From: Macrophomina tecta
Lineage: Eukaryota; Ascomycota; Dothideomycetes; Botryosphaeriales; Botryosphaeriaceae
Length of the DNA: 64,000 nt
Assembly (NCBI GenBank): GCA_024180945.1
Contig: JAKSGN010000035.1
Span: 2,356,001 to 2,420,000, forward strand
Reading direction: 5' to 3'
In this document: positions 23,301 to 35,072 of the stretch, in pieces
How the letters are laid out: each line of letters starts with the position of its first letter
How positions within the stretch are numbered: the first letter of the stretch is position 1
Program-made: the position numbers and the translations under genes
Notes under the pieces: generated by a model
Databases searched by the model: none
Told to the model about the DNA's origin: nothing
The model's input: only the letters and a program-made list of their open reading frames with translations

Positions 23301-26300
23301 GGATGAACGGCGGTGAGAGATACGGGAGGGCTAGCCCAGGGGAATGACACGTTGACGTCGCATCATTACATTTTTCTCGAAAGCCTTCGCTGGTGGAGAC
23401 CGCGGCTGGAACAGTCGGTTAAGAGCAGGGATCGAAGGGCGCGAAGAAATCCGGGGCTCCCGCCCGTATGGAAGCGACATCTCCCCGCCTGAGCATCCAA
23501 CCATTTGAGTTGTAGCGAGTCATGCCAAACGGTGATCAGAGGCATGGCACTTGCATGGGAAGTGGAAACGAGTGGCCACGGAGCGCGAGAGGATGGCTGG
23601 GCAGAGCAATGCTTTCCGTTGCTCCTTGTCGCTGCGAAATCTTCCAGGAACCTCATGAAGACTTGAAACGCCGAGCGCAGTGGTAGTTTCCATTGAAGCG
23701 CTCGCTAGCCTGAATACACTGTGAGGGTATGATTCGTACTGTTCTTAATTTTGCCTTGGCCCAAAGCTCCCTAGTTGAGGCGCCAAGGGTCAATTGCTGG
23801 CAGCCATGAAGACAGCAGTTACCATTCAGGGGGCATCTGTGGCTCTTTCAGCGATATGGTGGTTGTAGTTATGGGTACGCGGAGACCCGTCTGGTTCGTA
23901 GTCTGTTGTCCATCTCTTTTTTATTCTTGCTTCAGTTCATTACTTCCTCATTTCCCCATCGGTTCTCTGCTGTCTGACTTGGCCATCACATTTTTCTCTC
24001 TCTTCAAAGTCAACAACCCTCTCGTCGCGCACTGAGCATAATGCTGTGAATCTTACCAACAACGAGCCGAACACAGTCAGAAGAGTCTGGTCATCAAGGA
24101 ATGAGCCATCGACGTCACGGCTCCATCCAGTGCGGCCCGAGACACTGAGCTGACAAACCGCCGAAGATGAGCCAGCCAGTAATGGGGGATCAGAATTCCC
24201 CATAGAAGCCCAACAGCACCGAAAAACATTCCACCGGGCCGCAATGACATGCAGGAATCCGGGGGGTAATAAATGCGAGACCTCCGAACAAGCGTCACAG
24301 GCAACCGACCCACCCTGCGCATAAGCATTGTCGTCCGGTACTGGAGTCACAACGCTCAAATTTGCTTGCTCTCGCTCGGCGCCTCGTGTGGTGGAGGGAG
24401 GAGACACATGAAAGGCCCCACCCAGCTCATCGGATCGACTGATCTGCCAGCGCACGGATGTCAGCGGCCGGACAGAGCTTTCCGTGCTCTTTGTGAGAGA
24501 TCAGTGACGCTGTATGCGCGCTTCGACCACGTCGGCGCGGATGCCGGCGTCTCGACGGGGGCGTCGACGCGCACGGAGGGGATTGTCGATGGGGATGGGG
24601 ACGCGTGGGAACCGATGCGATGGGTGGGCTGTGGCGGCGCGCGAGGCATGCTCCGCGAGGCGGCTCTCGCGGGTTTTTACATGTAGCTTGCGAGGCGGGG
24701 AGGCGGTGGAAGCCTCACTTTGACCGCCTCTGTTGTTGGTAATCGATGACGTCCTCGGGCCACCAGCCCTGGCAGCACCGGTGGCTGGGCACTGCAGTGG
24801 AGGGAAGGAAGAAAAGAGTAGTCAGAGTGGCATGCTTGTTGCGGGTTCCAACCATTCCGCGCTGCCGGATACGGTAAGTCGATGAGGCTCTAGATGTGAC
24901 AGCATCACACTAGTATCAAACCTCGGTCCGGCGCACTTGGCGCAGACAGCACAGCATTTTGGAATTAGCACGAAAAAATGATTTGGAAGAGGCGAACCTG
25001 ATGCCCAATCTTTGGATCGACGTGGCTCCTGTGTAAGCACGGAGTTTTCGGCCTTTGCGCGGTCGTGCGTCCACTCTGCAGAGGTACGACATCCCGGTGC
25101 GCGTCAACATCGTCAAGCAGAGCCGTAACGAGGCTCGTGCCTAGGCCGGTGTGGGAGGAAGTGGGTGCAAAGACGTAGCTTCCGGAGTGTGTGGCGCTTT
25201 CGGTGGCGTTGATGATGAGATACGACGAGAGGAGCAAAGAGGCGGCAATACTGGGTGAATGACTGGTTTTACGAGACAGAGGTGGATGTGCTCCTGCCTG
25301 GTGCAGGTAGTGTCTCTGGTCTCCGAGAGAGCCGAACAAGGCTATGACTCTCAGCAAAGGAGCGGCGAGTAGCACGACCAAGCAGGAGCGAGTAAGGTCT
25401 GGGACAGTAGAGCTCGATAGAGGACTGAGATGCTGTCAAATCAGCCATCACTCGCATTTCGGAGCACCTTGGTGGCGTGAATGGATGGAAATCATTTCGT
25501 CATGTGCGCGGGCACTGAGTCGTGACAGCTGCCAAACGCTCAGACCCTGCAGATCGAGCTGTGTGGAGCGAACCATTTAATTGTTGTTTTTGCTCTGTCG
25601 TGGCTGACCACATGGCGATAAGACTACAGACAGTCGCCAAACTGCCCTTGGCTCGGAAAAGTGCTCGATCGATCAAATCACCGATGCTCTCGACGCCAGT
25701 GATCTGTTGGGCGCAAGGGCGCGCGGCTGCTGGCGTGACTGGGGAATTTATGGTGGCGAAAGGCGGAGAGAGGGAGAGAGCGGTGTGTGGGTGGGTTGAA
25801 CACCGCTCCGGCAACGAGAAGACGGCGAGCAGGCTGGTCAGCAATAGTCCGGGCCGCAGCCGCGCCAGGCAAGATTCGGACGATTCTGGCGGCCGCTGCA
25901 GGGTCCAGCAGCACTGGTGCAGGTGGCAAGCATCGTCGGACCGGCCTGCAAACAGCTGGTGTTTCCGGCAGACGGGGGCGGCGTTATCACAAAACCTGCT
26001 TCGGGAAGCCGGATAGGCCAATCCGCGGGCTTCCATGCATGGTGGGGGGGGATCGAGCGGACGAGGCCAATCGCTTGCATCCGCGCGCGCAGTAGTTTCA
26101 TTCCCTCCGATTCTCGCCCAATCGTTGTTGCATGCACGGCCGTCTGCTGCCGCTCTCCTCCAGACCACACCCCGCGCCGCTGCCGCTCCCTGCGACTCCC
26201 GTCGCGTCCGTCTTCTGAACCACGCACGATAAGCTGTCTTGACACGAGCACCGCCGGCCGCACGCCGACCACGGCCACGTGAGGCGCTGGCCGCGTTGAT

Positions 26301-26943
26301 TCGGCGTGCTCGTCTGGCCGGACGCGAGAACCCTGGCGATCCACCAGCGCGCGTCGCTGCTGCAGCCGCCATGGCGTCATCTCTGCTTCTCGACACCTGC
26401 CTCCGACGCTGCCCCCACGTGACGGACGCGAGCCGTGGTGTTGCAAAACAGCGCGTCGCCCTGTCGCCCTCAACACCATCACCGCTCTTCCGCCTCACTC
26501 GCTGCTCCAGCTCCGCCTCGGCCAATGCTCTGCCGCCTGCCTCTCCAGCCCACACACAGCTTTCCGGAGTCCGGCTGCGCACTCCAATGACGATAAGAGC
26601 TGGGAGAACGAGCAACGATCTTCTTCCGCACGGGTCACTTTCGACAACGCAGCAATCACGCGCCAGAACGCGTCCCATGAGTGTGGTGCTTGACCAAACA
26701 ACTATCGCGCCACCTCGCGCCCCGTCCCAGCACACCTCCAGCGCAGCCCAGTGCGACTGCTGGCCCCGCCGACGATACAGCCGAAGAAATGGCGGTGTAT
26801 GGCGATCATACTGCTCGAACTGGTGGACCCGCTTGGTCACGCCGCAGTCCTCCCCATCCTTCGCGCGATAGCATTGGCTCTTGATATACCTTGTGCCGCG
26901 CAACCAAGCCCGAGCGCACCTGCAGTTATCCTGCAAAGCCTCC

Positions 26944-29900
26944 ATGGGGGCCGCTGAGTCCAAGGCTGTCGCCGTTGAAGGCGGATCCGCTCAATTCAAC
27001 AACGACCCCTCTGCCCTCCAAGGAATTGCTGCCGCAGCTGGTGCTGCCGCATCTCCCATTCCGCCGTCTGTGACGAACATGGGAAACAACGCCTCCGTCC
27101 CCGCCCAGGACCACGATCCCAATCTTGGCCCGGCCTATCCCGATCCAAGCACCATTACTGTGCCTGCCGCCGACGAGGCGAATGACCTCCAACATTCAGT
27201 CTCAGCCTCCGACCCGGAGCCGTCGGAACTGCAGCCGACGACTTCGCTGTCGTCCACCACACAGGAAAAGGCCAGAGGCAAAGACACGCGGCCGGCCTTC
27301 CTGCGCCGACTGACCACTGCCCCATCAGCCGTCTCGACGGCAGCCACACATGCAGAGAATGTCTCTGCCAATCCGTCATCTTCAAGTCCTGCCGAAAGGC
27401 ACATGATCGGTGCCAAAGAACATCTTACCAAGTCCAACGCTTCCATCATCACCCGCTCGTCACCGCCATCCCAACCGGTAGAACTGGCGGCTGGTGAGGT
27501 TGAGCTGGGCCAGCACTTGAATGGGAATGTCGCTCCCGCCTCCATCACCCTCCCGCCGTCCCGCCCCTCGACCTCATGTTCCGTGAGCAGTCTCGGCTCC
27601 GCCGACAACGCTTTTGTCTCTCACGCTCAGTGGGATTCGATACACCACGCTGGTGGCGACGTCTCTCCTCTTGATCGCTCACTGAACAACTCCCCCGCTC
27701 CTGGATCTTTCCGCAAACACCACGGACTCCCAGCAAACCGTTCGCTAGTTTTCGATCAGCATGCACACCAATACTTCGACCACGCCGACAACAATGCAGA
27801 TGGTGGAGCCAATGGCCCCGTTGCCTTGTCGGAGGGAGATTTGAGCTGGCGCCAGGAGTTTTTTTCGAACCAAGCCATGGAGCCCGGCTCCTGGCATGAG
27901 GAGAACCAGAGGAGACGAAGTTTGGCTGCCGAGCAGAGGCTCGACATGGCACTCGAAAGCCTGCGAAGAAATAGCATTCCGGCTAGTGTCGCCACTGGTC
28001 AGACATTTGGCTCTTTTGCGCACCCATATGGTGGCTATGAAGATGAGGAAAGCTTGGACGAGCACCCCTTTGAGATCAGGCCTGAATACCTACCACTTCC
28101 GGATGACGCGACCGATGGCACTGCCGATGACGAGCTCTCTATCAGCCTGGCCACCTCTGCCGACTTCGACCAGCGCTACAGCACTGGAGAAACGAGTCAG
28201 ATGACGGCTGAATTCGGACGCGGCGAGGAATGCGACGACCAGAAGCTTGCCCAGTCTTCCTCTTCTCTCCACCAGAGTCCGCTTGAAAGATCAGCTCATG
28301 GAGATGAGGAACTTCACGCAGATCAGACAGAATCAGACACGGAGGTTGACAAGGCGACGACGGTGGGCAACTTTGACGACGTTGGTATCCCTGAAGGAGA
28401 TGCTGCCGTTTCCGACAATGTCTCCGAGATCCATGTGACGACCGCGGCCTCCGCATCTGGAGGCCTGGACGACAATGCCCCACTTCGCGACAGCGGGCCA
28501 GGAAACAACGGGGCTGCCCTTGACTCGGAAGCTCAGGATAAACAGTCTTCTATCGAGCAGATCATTTCCTCGGATGGCCCTACTGATGAGTCAGTCGAGC
28601 AACCCAAATCGGACACCAAGGCGGTGGACTCCCTGTCTCCGGCACCGGAAGAAGAGAAAATCAACATTGACGTCGACAGTGAACCCGCGGTCGCCAACGA
28701 CACCGTTCCCGTGTCAATTACAACGGACCCTGAATCCGAGTCGAAGGCTGAAGAAATCACAGCCGACGAGGCGCCTGAACAACCCATCCAGTCAGCCGAA
28801 GACGCTCAAGAAGAGGCCATGTGTCAGGTTCCGGAAGACGCGGCTCTGTCGCATTCGCCTATCGAAATTTCTAAGATCGATGTCCCATCGGAAACCAACC
28901 AGGTCGAGGAGGAGCTAAACAGTATCAAGGAGCCAGAACCCATTGACCAAGAAAGCCACCATGCCTTCGGCGATCTTACGGCCACTGCTGCCGCGGCTGT
29001 CGTCATACAGGATGACGAGTCATCCCATTCTCAACCGGAAGAATACTCTGCTGGGCTGGAATCGAGCGCAAAGATCATTGAGGACGCCTCGCTGGTCGCT
29101 GATCAGGAGACCAAGTCTATCAACGCCACAGCTTTCCCTGCAGCAGAAGCTTCTGTCGTCATTGAGAAAGAAGAAACATCGATGCACAGTGAGGAAGGTG
29201 CCTCTCAACATGCCTCCATGCACGCGATTCTCTCTATGTCGAGCTCTCCACAAAGCTCTGCCCGCTACCCTGCAAGCTCCGAAGCAGCTGAATCTGTTAG
29301 CCTCAAGGATATGCTCCAGGAGTCTCGCCTCATGGAGCCTTCCAGGGACGACGTTGCGTCTCGGAGTGGCCAGGGCGAGGCAGATCTGGTGCTACTGAGC
29401 TCTTTGTCCAGGGATGAGAAGAGTCAGAACGGTAAAGAAGCACAACCGCGCAGGAACAGAGGCATGCCTGAGCCTGCCAATGATGACGATGGTTGGGCGA
29501 TTCCCGGCCGCGAGCAACAGGAGCCGCAGTCCCAGCTCCCGACTCGTCAAAGGAGAAAGAGTCTGCCAATGCTTTTCAAGGACATGAAAGAGAGTAGAAA
29601 GGAGAAGAAGAGTCTTCTACCCGTCAAGAAGGAGGCAAAGGAAAGCAAGCTTGCCCTTCCCTCGAAGAAGGATCACAAGCCTGTCCTCGCGACCGCTACT
29701 ATGAGGGAATCCAGGATACCTACCGCACCCCTCTCTGCCAGTATGGCCGAAGGCCCTAAGAGCCCATTCAGCCCGGGCAAGAAGGGTCGCAACGTTCTTC
29801 AGCGCAATTCGTCCACGAGCAGACTTCTTGACCAGTCCTTGCCCTCGCCTGTCAAGGACAAGGAGAGGAGGAAACGCGGTTCGCTTCTCGGCGCCGTCTT

Positions 29901-31857
29901 TGGTCGTTCCTCGACGCCTGGTCCTGATTTTGACAAAGAACGGGAGAGACAGATGGAGAAGCTCAACAAGGAGAGAGAAAAGCAGAAGGAACCGAAGCCC
30001 AAGAAGAAGGACAGCAAAAGTAAATTAGTGATACCCCCGCGCCGCTACAGTTTGGCAGGTCCACTGGGCGGACACCATGACCATATTGCTTCCTTCGCTG
30101 CCCCACGCGTTCCGACTCCCAAGCGTGTGCAAGAGATCTCGGCTCTGTCGCATTTCGAAGGCCCTAGCAAGACGCAGGAGCGACCTCGTAGCGGCAATTC
30201 GTCTTTGGATTCTCAGCCCCGCGAAGAACGTCCTACCAGCGCTGCTGACCTTGCTGCCGCAGTTGCCGCTGCGGTGGATGCTAATCATAACGAGATTAAG
30301 TCCCGCGTCCGCCGGCCTGGGGTGATTCCTGAGCCCGGTCCGGAGTGGGAAGAGTGGGAGCAAAAAGCACGGGAGTTGGAGGGCAACCGCACTAAGGTGA
30401 ACGGTTCGCCCGCATCTGGCATCAGCATTCCTGCTGTCTTGCACGGCCCTGGTACCCCGACACAAGCCAAGCTATACCCCCACGACCCAGACAGCTATCC
30501 CTTCTACCAGTTCGCTCCCCCAGCTTTGCCCCCGCACCTTCAGGCCCCTCCTAGACCGTTCTACTACGGCAACCCTCCCCGCTCGGCGACTTTCAACGAG
30601 TCTCCCGCCGCCAATCAGTTCTCTTCGGGTTACGGATCACTGCAACGCCGCTACTCCGAGCATTTCAGCGCAGCGTCAGCAAGGGGGCTTCCGCCTTTCC
30701 CCCCGCATCTCTATGGGCTCAGGGATGGCGATTATCCTGCCCATCCCTTGAGGCAAACAAGCCAGCCTCAATTGAGACCTCATAGCAATGCCGGCCCGTC
30801 GAGCCCCATTGCCCCTGGCTCTGCGCCTCACGGTAAGTCTCCTGAGCAGGAGGCTATTGAAATGGCGGGCGCCTCGGCAAGCCCGATAGCTTCGAATGCG
30901 GCCACTGTCGACAGTTATGAGCAAGATTCCACATTCGTGCCGCCTCCCATTCCGCTTCCCGGTGAGACAATGGAACAGTTCCTCGAGAAGCAGCGCATAT
31001 GGTACGAGCACCATGCTCAAGCAGCGAACCGCCGTGACAGCGGTTATTCGCCGCAATATGGCTATGCCGCTCAGCAAGGCATGCCCTTCCCGCCCCAAGA
31101 CCTTCCACCTCATCTCGCGCAGGGCTTCTACCCCTACCCGCCGCAGTGGTACTGGGCGCAAGGTTACCCGCCGCCACCGCCACAAGCCTATGCTCACCTC
31201 TTCCCTCCCGCAAGCCACTCGCCTGAGGATTACTACCACCAGACTCTCCGCGAGCAGCAACAACAGGAGCGGGCCAACAGCGACACCGACTCCCCCAGAG
31301 ACAAGAGCCCCATTCCCGCGCCCTACGGCTTCCCTGGCCCCTTTCCCCCGGCACCGCCTCGTTCCGCGTATGCTCACACGCCCGCCGCTCCCGGACCGTA
31401 CGGCTACCCAAGGCAAGAGATGCGTTGGCGTGACTTGACATCTGAGGGTCCTGCCCAAGGCCAACAAATCTCGCACAAGCGCATTGACTCAGGCGCCTAT
31501 GCCGGGCAAGCGTCGCCAACTTACGCGCCTGGTGCCGGATCTATGTCAGCGCACCAGCAAGGCCCAAACACGGGACGGGATGTTGACGACGAAAAGGCGC
31601 AGCACCCAAAGACTGGCGACGCAAAGTCGTCTGCGAGCAGCAGGGACGTGGCGGGCAAGCAGAACGCTGAGTTGGCGCGTCGCCAGACGGTATCCGGTGG
31701 TGCTCGCAATAGCAACAGCAAGCTCGAGACGGTCATGGAGCCGGTCGAGCTCGCTGATACGGATGTCGGGAGGAGAACTTCGTCGGGCTTGCCGGAGATG
31801 CACGCCGCGAGCTATCCGGGGATGGAGTGGATGCCGGAGGGGTATGTCGAGGAATGA
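26944..31857 (+). CDS. Large disordered protein with N-myristoylation signal, 1637 residues
   Basis: A single uninterrupted exon. The first in-frame ATG (26944) gives MGAAESK, a good N-myristoylation consensus (Gly2, Ser6), which predicts membrane attachment. The rest is largely low-complexity. Residues 1-860 are rich in S, A, P, D, E with many acidic SE/EE patches. A strongly basic block follows at about 865-1040 (RQRRKSLPML, then K/E/R-rich runs with SPFSPGKKGR and KRGSLLGAVFGRSS). An alanine-rich helix lies near 1100-1120. A P/Y-rich region spans about 1175-1500, with PPPIPLPGETMEQFLEKQRIWYEHH near 1333-1357 as the best candidate for a folded or binding segment. The tail ends YPGMEWMPEGYVEE. 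No catalytic domain is visible. It may be a membrane-tethered scaffold, but that is inference; I do not recognise the family. Confidence 0.85.
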   Translation: MGAAESKAVAVEGGSAQFNNDPSALQGIAAAAGAAASPIPPSVTNMGNNASVPAQDHDPNLGPAYPDPSTITVPAADEANDLQHSVSASDPEPSELQPTTSLSSTTQEKARGKDTRPAFLRRLTTAPSAVSTAATHAENVSANPSSSSPAERHMIGAKEHLTKSNASIITRSSPPSQPVELAAGEVELGQHLNGNVAPASITLPPSRPSTSCSVSSLGSADNAFVSHAQWDSIHHAGGDVSPLDRSLNNSPAPGSFRKHHGLPANRSLVFDQHAHQYFDHADNNADGGANGPVALSEGDLSWRQEFFSNQAMEPGSWHEENQRRRSLAAEQRLDMALESLRRNSIPASVATGQTFGSFAHPYGGYEDEESLDEHPFEIRPEYLPLPDDATDGTADDELSISLATSADFDQRYSTGETSQMTAEFGRGEECDDQKLAQSSSSLHQSPLERSAHGDEELHADQTESDTEVDKATTVGNFDDVGIPEGDAAVSDNVSEIHVTTAASASGGLDDNAPLRDSGPGNNGAALDSEAQDKQSSIEQIISSDGPTDESVEQPKSDTKAVDSLSPAPEEEKINIDVDSEPAVANDTVPVSITTDPESESKAEEITADEAPEQPIQSAEDAQEEAMCQVPEDAALSHSPIEISKIDVPSETNQVEEELNSIKEPEPIDQESHHAFGDLTATAAAAVVIQDDESSHSQPEEYSAGLESSAKIIEDASLVADQETKSINATAFPAAEASVVIEKEETSMHSEEGASQHASMHAILSMSSSPQSSARYPASSEAAESVSLKDMLQESRLMEPSRDDVASRSGQGEADLVLLSSLSRDEKSQNGKEAQPRRNRGMPEPANDDDGWAIPGREQQEPQSQLPTRQRRKSLPMLFKDMKESRKEKKSLLPVKKEAKESKLALPSKKDHKPVLATATMRESRIPTAPLSASMAEGPKSPFSPGKKGRNVLQRNSSTSRLLDQSLPSPVKDKERRKRGSLLGAVFGRSSTPGPDFDKERERQMEKLNKEREKQKEPKPKKKDSKSKLVIPPRRYSLAGPLGGHHDHIASFAAPRVPTPKRVQEISALSHFEGPSKTQERPRSGNSSLDSQPREERPTSAADLAAAVAAAVDANHNEIKSRVRRPGVIPEPGPEWEEWEQKARELEGNRTKVNGSPASGISIPAVLHGPGTPTQAKLYPHDPDSYPFYQFAPPALPPHLQAPPRPFYYGNPPRSATFNESPAANQFSSGYGSLQRRYSEHFSAASARGLPPFPPHLYGLRDGDYPAHPLRQTSQPQLRPHSNAGPSSPIAPGSAPHGKSPEQEAIEMAGASASPIASNAATVDSYEQDSTFVPPPIPLPGETMEQFLEKQRIWYEHHAQAANRRDSGYSPQYGYAAQQGMPFPPQDLPPHLAQGFYPYPPQWYWAQGYPPPPPQAYAHLFPPASHSPEDYYHQTLREQQQQERANSDTDSPRDKSPIPAPYGFPGPFPPAPPRSAYAHTPAAPGPYGYPRQEMRWRDLTSEGPAQGQQISHKRIDSGAYAGQASPTYAPGAGSMSAHQQGPNTGRDVDDEKAQHPKTGDAKSSASSRDVAGKQNAELARRQTVSGGARNSNSKLETVMEPVELADTDVGRRTSSGLPEMHAASYPGMEWMPEGYVEE

Positions 31858-33038
31858 GTGATAGTGATGCCTCGAGAGTTGATTGAATGTTTTCATGATT
31901 ATTCACACAGTTTCTTCCTTTTTGGCCTTTTCTTTTTCCTTGCTCTCGTCGACAAGGTAGGTGGGATAAAAGTCTTCGTTTGTTGGCGACTCATCAGCAC
32001 AATTTCTCTCTCGGGGTTCGATCTTATTTGTTGTGGGTTTCCTTGGCATGCTTGCTCGGCGAGCCTTTCTTATGCGGTCTTTTCTCTACATGCGTCGCTT
32101 GCGCCGTGTATGAATGATGTGTACGTATTCTCACATGCTTTCTTTTGATGTTGCATGTGTGGCCGAAGATGCTCGCGCGTTCAGCGGGTGTTATGAATGA
32201 TATGTTTTCTTTGTTGAAGAGATTCTGTATCTGCGCCATTTGTATCTACTAGGCATTGCCGTGTCTTGGTCCACCCCCTGTGGTCTAGAGAGGGTTGTAC
32301 CGAAACTGAGGTGCGTTTTTCTACAAATGGGTGCTCTCGCTCCGCAGAATTTACCGCTGTGCTCTGATATCAATGAGGTTAGCTTACTCCCGAGCTTAAC
32401 TCCGATCCTGGATCGTCGTAGGTTGTATGGCTGTATACAATTTCCAATGTTCAGGGTAAGAAGCCATCAGTCTGATTGAGTAGGCAGGGTTGACAGCTGG
32501 ACCAGGATCTCGACTGCCCATTTGGTGTTCTAGTCTGCGGAGCAAATGACCGTTTTTTCGTTTCTGTTGTACACGATGCGTGCCAAGACAGGTGAGCTTT
32601 CCACTCATAAGAATCGGCTCACGGAGGTCGGAAACGAGAGGATCCGGAGAGGCAGAAATGGGCTCATTTCCCCGGCGGCCCGAAATTTAACCCAACCCAA
32701 GCCCCCCTCCCCCCTCCCCTCCCCCCGCGCGACGAGCAGTTTTCATTGCCAAGTTACCTCAGCAGAGCGCTGACCGTCTTGATTTGGTGCCGTATCCGAT
32801 TTCGGCGGGTCTTCGGCAATGACAGGAGACTTTACGCCTCCATTATCAAAGGACCTACTAGCGTTGTGGGTGGAGCGGGCTAGCGGCTGAAGCTTTAGTG
32901 CGGCTACAAATAGAGAAGCTCTCCCGCTGCCCTCACACCACAGTTCCCGCCATTGTTTGAGTTCGTTTCGTCTTCGCGACCAAGCTACGGTACGCGCTCA
33001 CGCTCTTTTGGCCTGGTGCACGGGAACGCCCCGCCGAC
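31858..33038. other. Intergenic region upstream of ERG3
   Basis: No gene is supported. The left part is T-rich and suits the 3' untranslated region of the large gene. A C-rich stretch at about 32700-32730 lies in the probable ERG3 promoter. No canonical TATA box was found. Confidence 0.5.
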
Positions 33039-34159
33039 ATGGATCTCGTGCTCGAGGGTTTCGACGCCTACGTCTTCGACCGCGTCTACTCGACGCTCTT
33101 GCCCGCCCAGAATGCCAGTTTCACGGGCCAATTGGATCGCGGAAATAGTTCCACCGTCTCGTCTTGTTTGGAGAGCTACAACTTCAAGCCCGCCAGCCAG
33201 TTCTTGTCGTTCCCGCCTTCTGAGCATGCCTGCATGAGCAGCCTGCCTCGAGACAATATCTGGAGACAGCTCGCATCGCTCTACATCATCACCTGGTTCG
33301 CCCAGCTCTCGCCCCTTCTCCCGCCCCTACACGCCCTGCGTTACTAATCCATGCCACATCCACCAGGCTCTTCGGCACTGGCGTCTACTTCCTCTGCGCG
33401 ACCTTCTCGTACATCTTCATCTTCGACAAATCCACCTTCGCCCACCCCAAATTCCTCGCCAACCAAGTCCGCCAAGAGATCGCCCAAGCCGTCCGCGCCA
33501 TCCCCTGGATCGCGCTCCTCACGACGCCCATTTTCGCCCTCGAAGTGCGCGGCTACGGCAAGCTCTACGACGCCTCGGCCGCCGGCCCGGGGCGCTGGTA
33601 CGACGCCGCGCAGTTCCCGCTCTTCCTCTGCTTCACCGACGCCTGCATCTACTGGATCCACCGCGCGCTGCACCACCCGCTGCTGTACCGCCGCCTGCAC
33701 AAGCCGCACCACCGGTGGATCATGCCGAGCCCCTTCGCCTCCGTCGCCTTCCACCCGCTCGACGGCTTCGCGCAGTCGCTGCCCTACCACGTCTTCCCCT
33801 TCCTCTTCCCGCTGCAGAAGTTCGCCTACGTCGCCCTGTTCGCGTTCGTGCAGGTGTGGACGGTCGTCATCCACGACGGCGAGTACGTCGCCGCGAACCC
33901 GGTCGTCAACGGCGCGGCGTGCCACACGATGCACCACCTCTACTTCAACTGGAACTACGGCCAGTTCACGACGCTGTGGGACCGGCTCGGCGGGTCGTAC
34001 CGCCGGCCGGACGACGCCTTGTTCCGGAGGGAGCTGAGGCTGTCCAAGGAGGAGTGGGAGAGGCAGAGCAGGAAGATGGAGGAGATTGTGCGCGAGGTGG
34101 AGGGCGAGGATGAGAGGGACTATGCGGCGCCGGGGGCGGAGGCGAAGAAGGTGCAGTAG
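33039..34159 (+). CDS. ERG3: C-5 sterol desaturase, 349 residues
   Basis: Two exons, 33039-33295 and 33367-34159, join in phase inside a conserved stretch (ITW|LFGTGVYF). The enzyme introduces the C5-C6 double bond into episterol-type intermediates of ergosterol synthesis in the ER, a di-iron reaction needing O2 and cytochrome b5. The three histidine boxes are complete: HRALHH (184-189), HKPHH (197-201) and HTMHH (272-276). The block SYIFIFDKSTF..HPKFL typical of fungal ERG3 follows the splice site. Four or so membrane segments are apparent. The C-terminus is charged and acidic. The intron uses an atypical donor (GTTCGC) with TACTAAT as branch site; the exon phase and conserved protein support it. 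Loss of ERG3 activity is a known route to azole tolerance in yeasts. Many filamentous fungi have two or three ERG3 paralogues. Confidence 0.95.
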
Positions 34160-35072
34160 CGGAGCGGGGAGGGCCGGTGCAGAGGCATGTCGGTGGCTAG
34201 ACAGGACGCGTGACCGGAGATGATGCTTTGCTAGGACTTTCTGGTGGAGGCGTCTGTGGGAGCGGCGATGGCGGCAGCGGTGGTGGTGGCCGAAGAAGAC
34301 TTGGCGTAGGATATTGTCCGCGAGCGGCTGGGAAAGAGGCGCTGAGCCGCTGAGCCGCTGCTGCTCTGGGCTACGCCTCAGAAGACCTGCAAACCTCGTT
34401 GCTTTCGGAACCTGCAGGCCGAATACGAGACACACGATAGAGAAGCCTGTAGGGATAGGCGAGCCTGAAGGATGCGCCTCAGCGTGTAGGCGGAATGGTC
34501 TGAAAAAAAAAAGTTGGAAATCTCAGCGTCAGATTTGAGTGCCGCCGAACACGATCGACGGCGTGGCTGGCCTCTTCCGTGTCCAATTCTCCGAGAGTAG
34601 GCGGTCTCAGGCTAGTGAATCAGCAGCAGTCTTAGCAGCCTTAGGCCGGATTGGAAGGCCAAAGTATCGAGGGTAGTGTCGATGCTAGCGCGCGAGTGGT
34701 CGAGAACGGATGCGAATCGCCTCAGCCCGTCTGCTTTCCCCGTGGCGCCTGCCAAAGGACGCCAGTCCACGAGGCCCATCCCTGCCGTCTTTTGCGGAGA
34801 CCCTGAAAGTTTAAAGGACTGGGCTGACGCCGCTGGCTTGCATGTTCAGGCACGCAATTGGATAAGGCGGCACTGTCTTGGGACTAGATTTGCGTACGGC
34901 TATGCGAATACATGTCAGTCTTGCTGTTTCATGACCTCAGACTCATGCAAAGTCGCTGTAACTGCCATGCATGATTGCGTCATCTCTATTCTTATTAAAC
35001 TTTTTTTTACTGTCTTGAAAATTAAGTGTGTCAGGAGAGTGGCGGATCTCCCAAGAGGTGAGTATATGCAAA
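34160..35072. other. Convergent 3' intergenic region of ERG3 and a rhodopsin-type gene
   Basis: No gene is supported. Frames antisense to ERG3 reach into the left end and are shadows. The interval holds the 3' ends of two convergent genes. Confidence 0.5.

Larger units (their letters stand above)
20223..26943. other. Gene-poor block of about 6.7 kb
   Basis: It lies between the divergent sugar transporter and the large plus-strand gene. No gene is supported. A minus-strand frame at 24328-24077 encodes 83 residues with one hydrophobic segment (GGMFFGAVGLLWGIL), possibly a remnant or chance. The longest frame (25500-26963, minus, 487 codons) is arginine-rich, lies antisense to the start of the large gene and has no recognisable domain. 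The last kilobase is probably the promoter and leader of the large gene. Confidence 0.45.

Noticed and set aside
25500..26963. 487-codon minus-strand open frame
   Set aside because: Arginine/alanine-rich text without domain or hydrophobic pattern, antisense to the leader and start of the large plus-strand gene; long frames arise by chance in GC-rich sequence.
33344..34435. 363-codon minus-strand open frame over ERG3
   Set aside because: Antisense shadow of ERG3 exon 2, which has complete histidine boxes.
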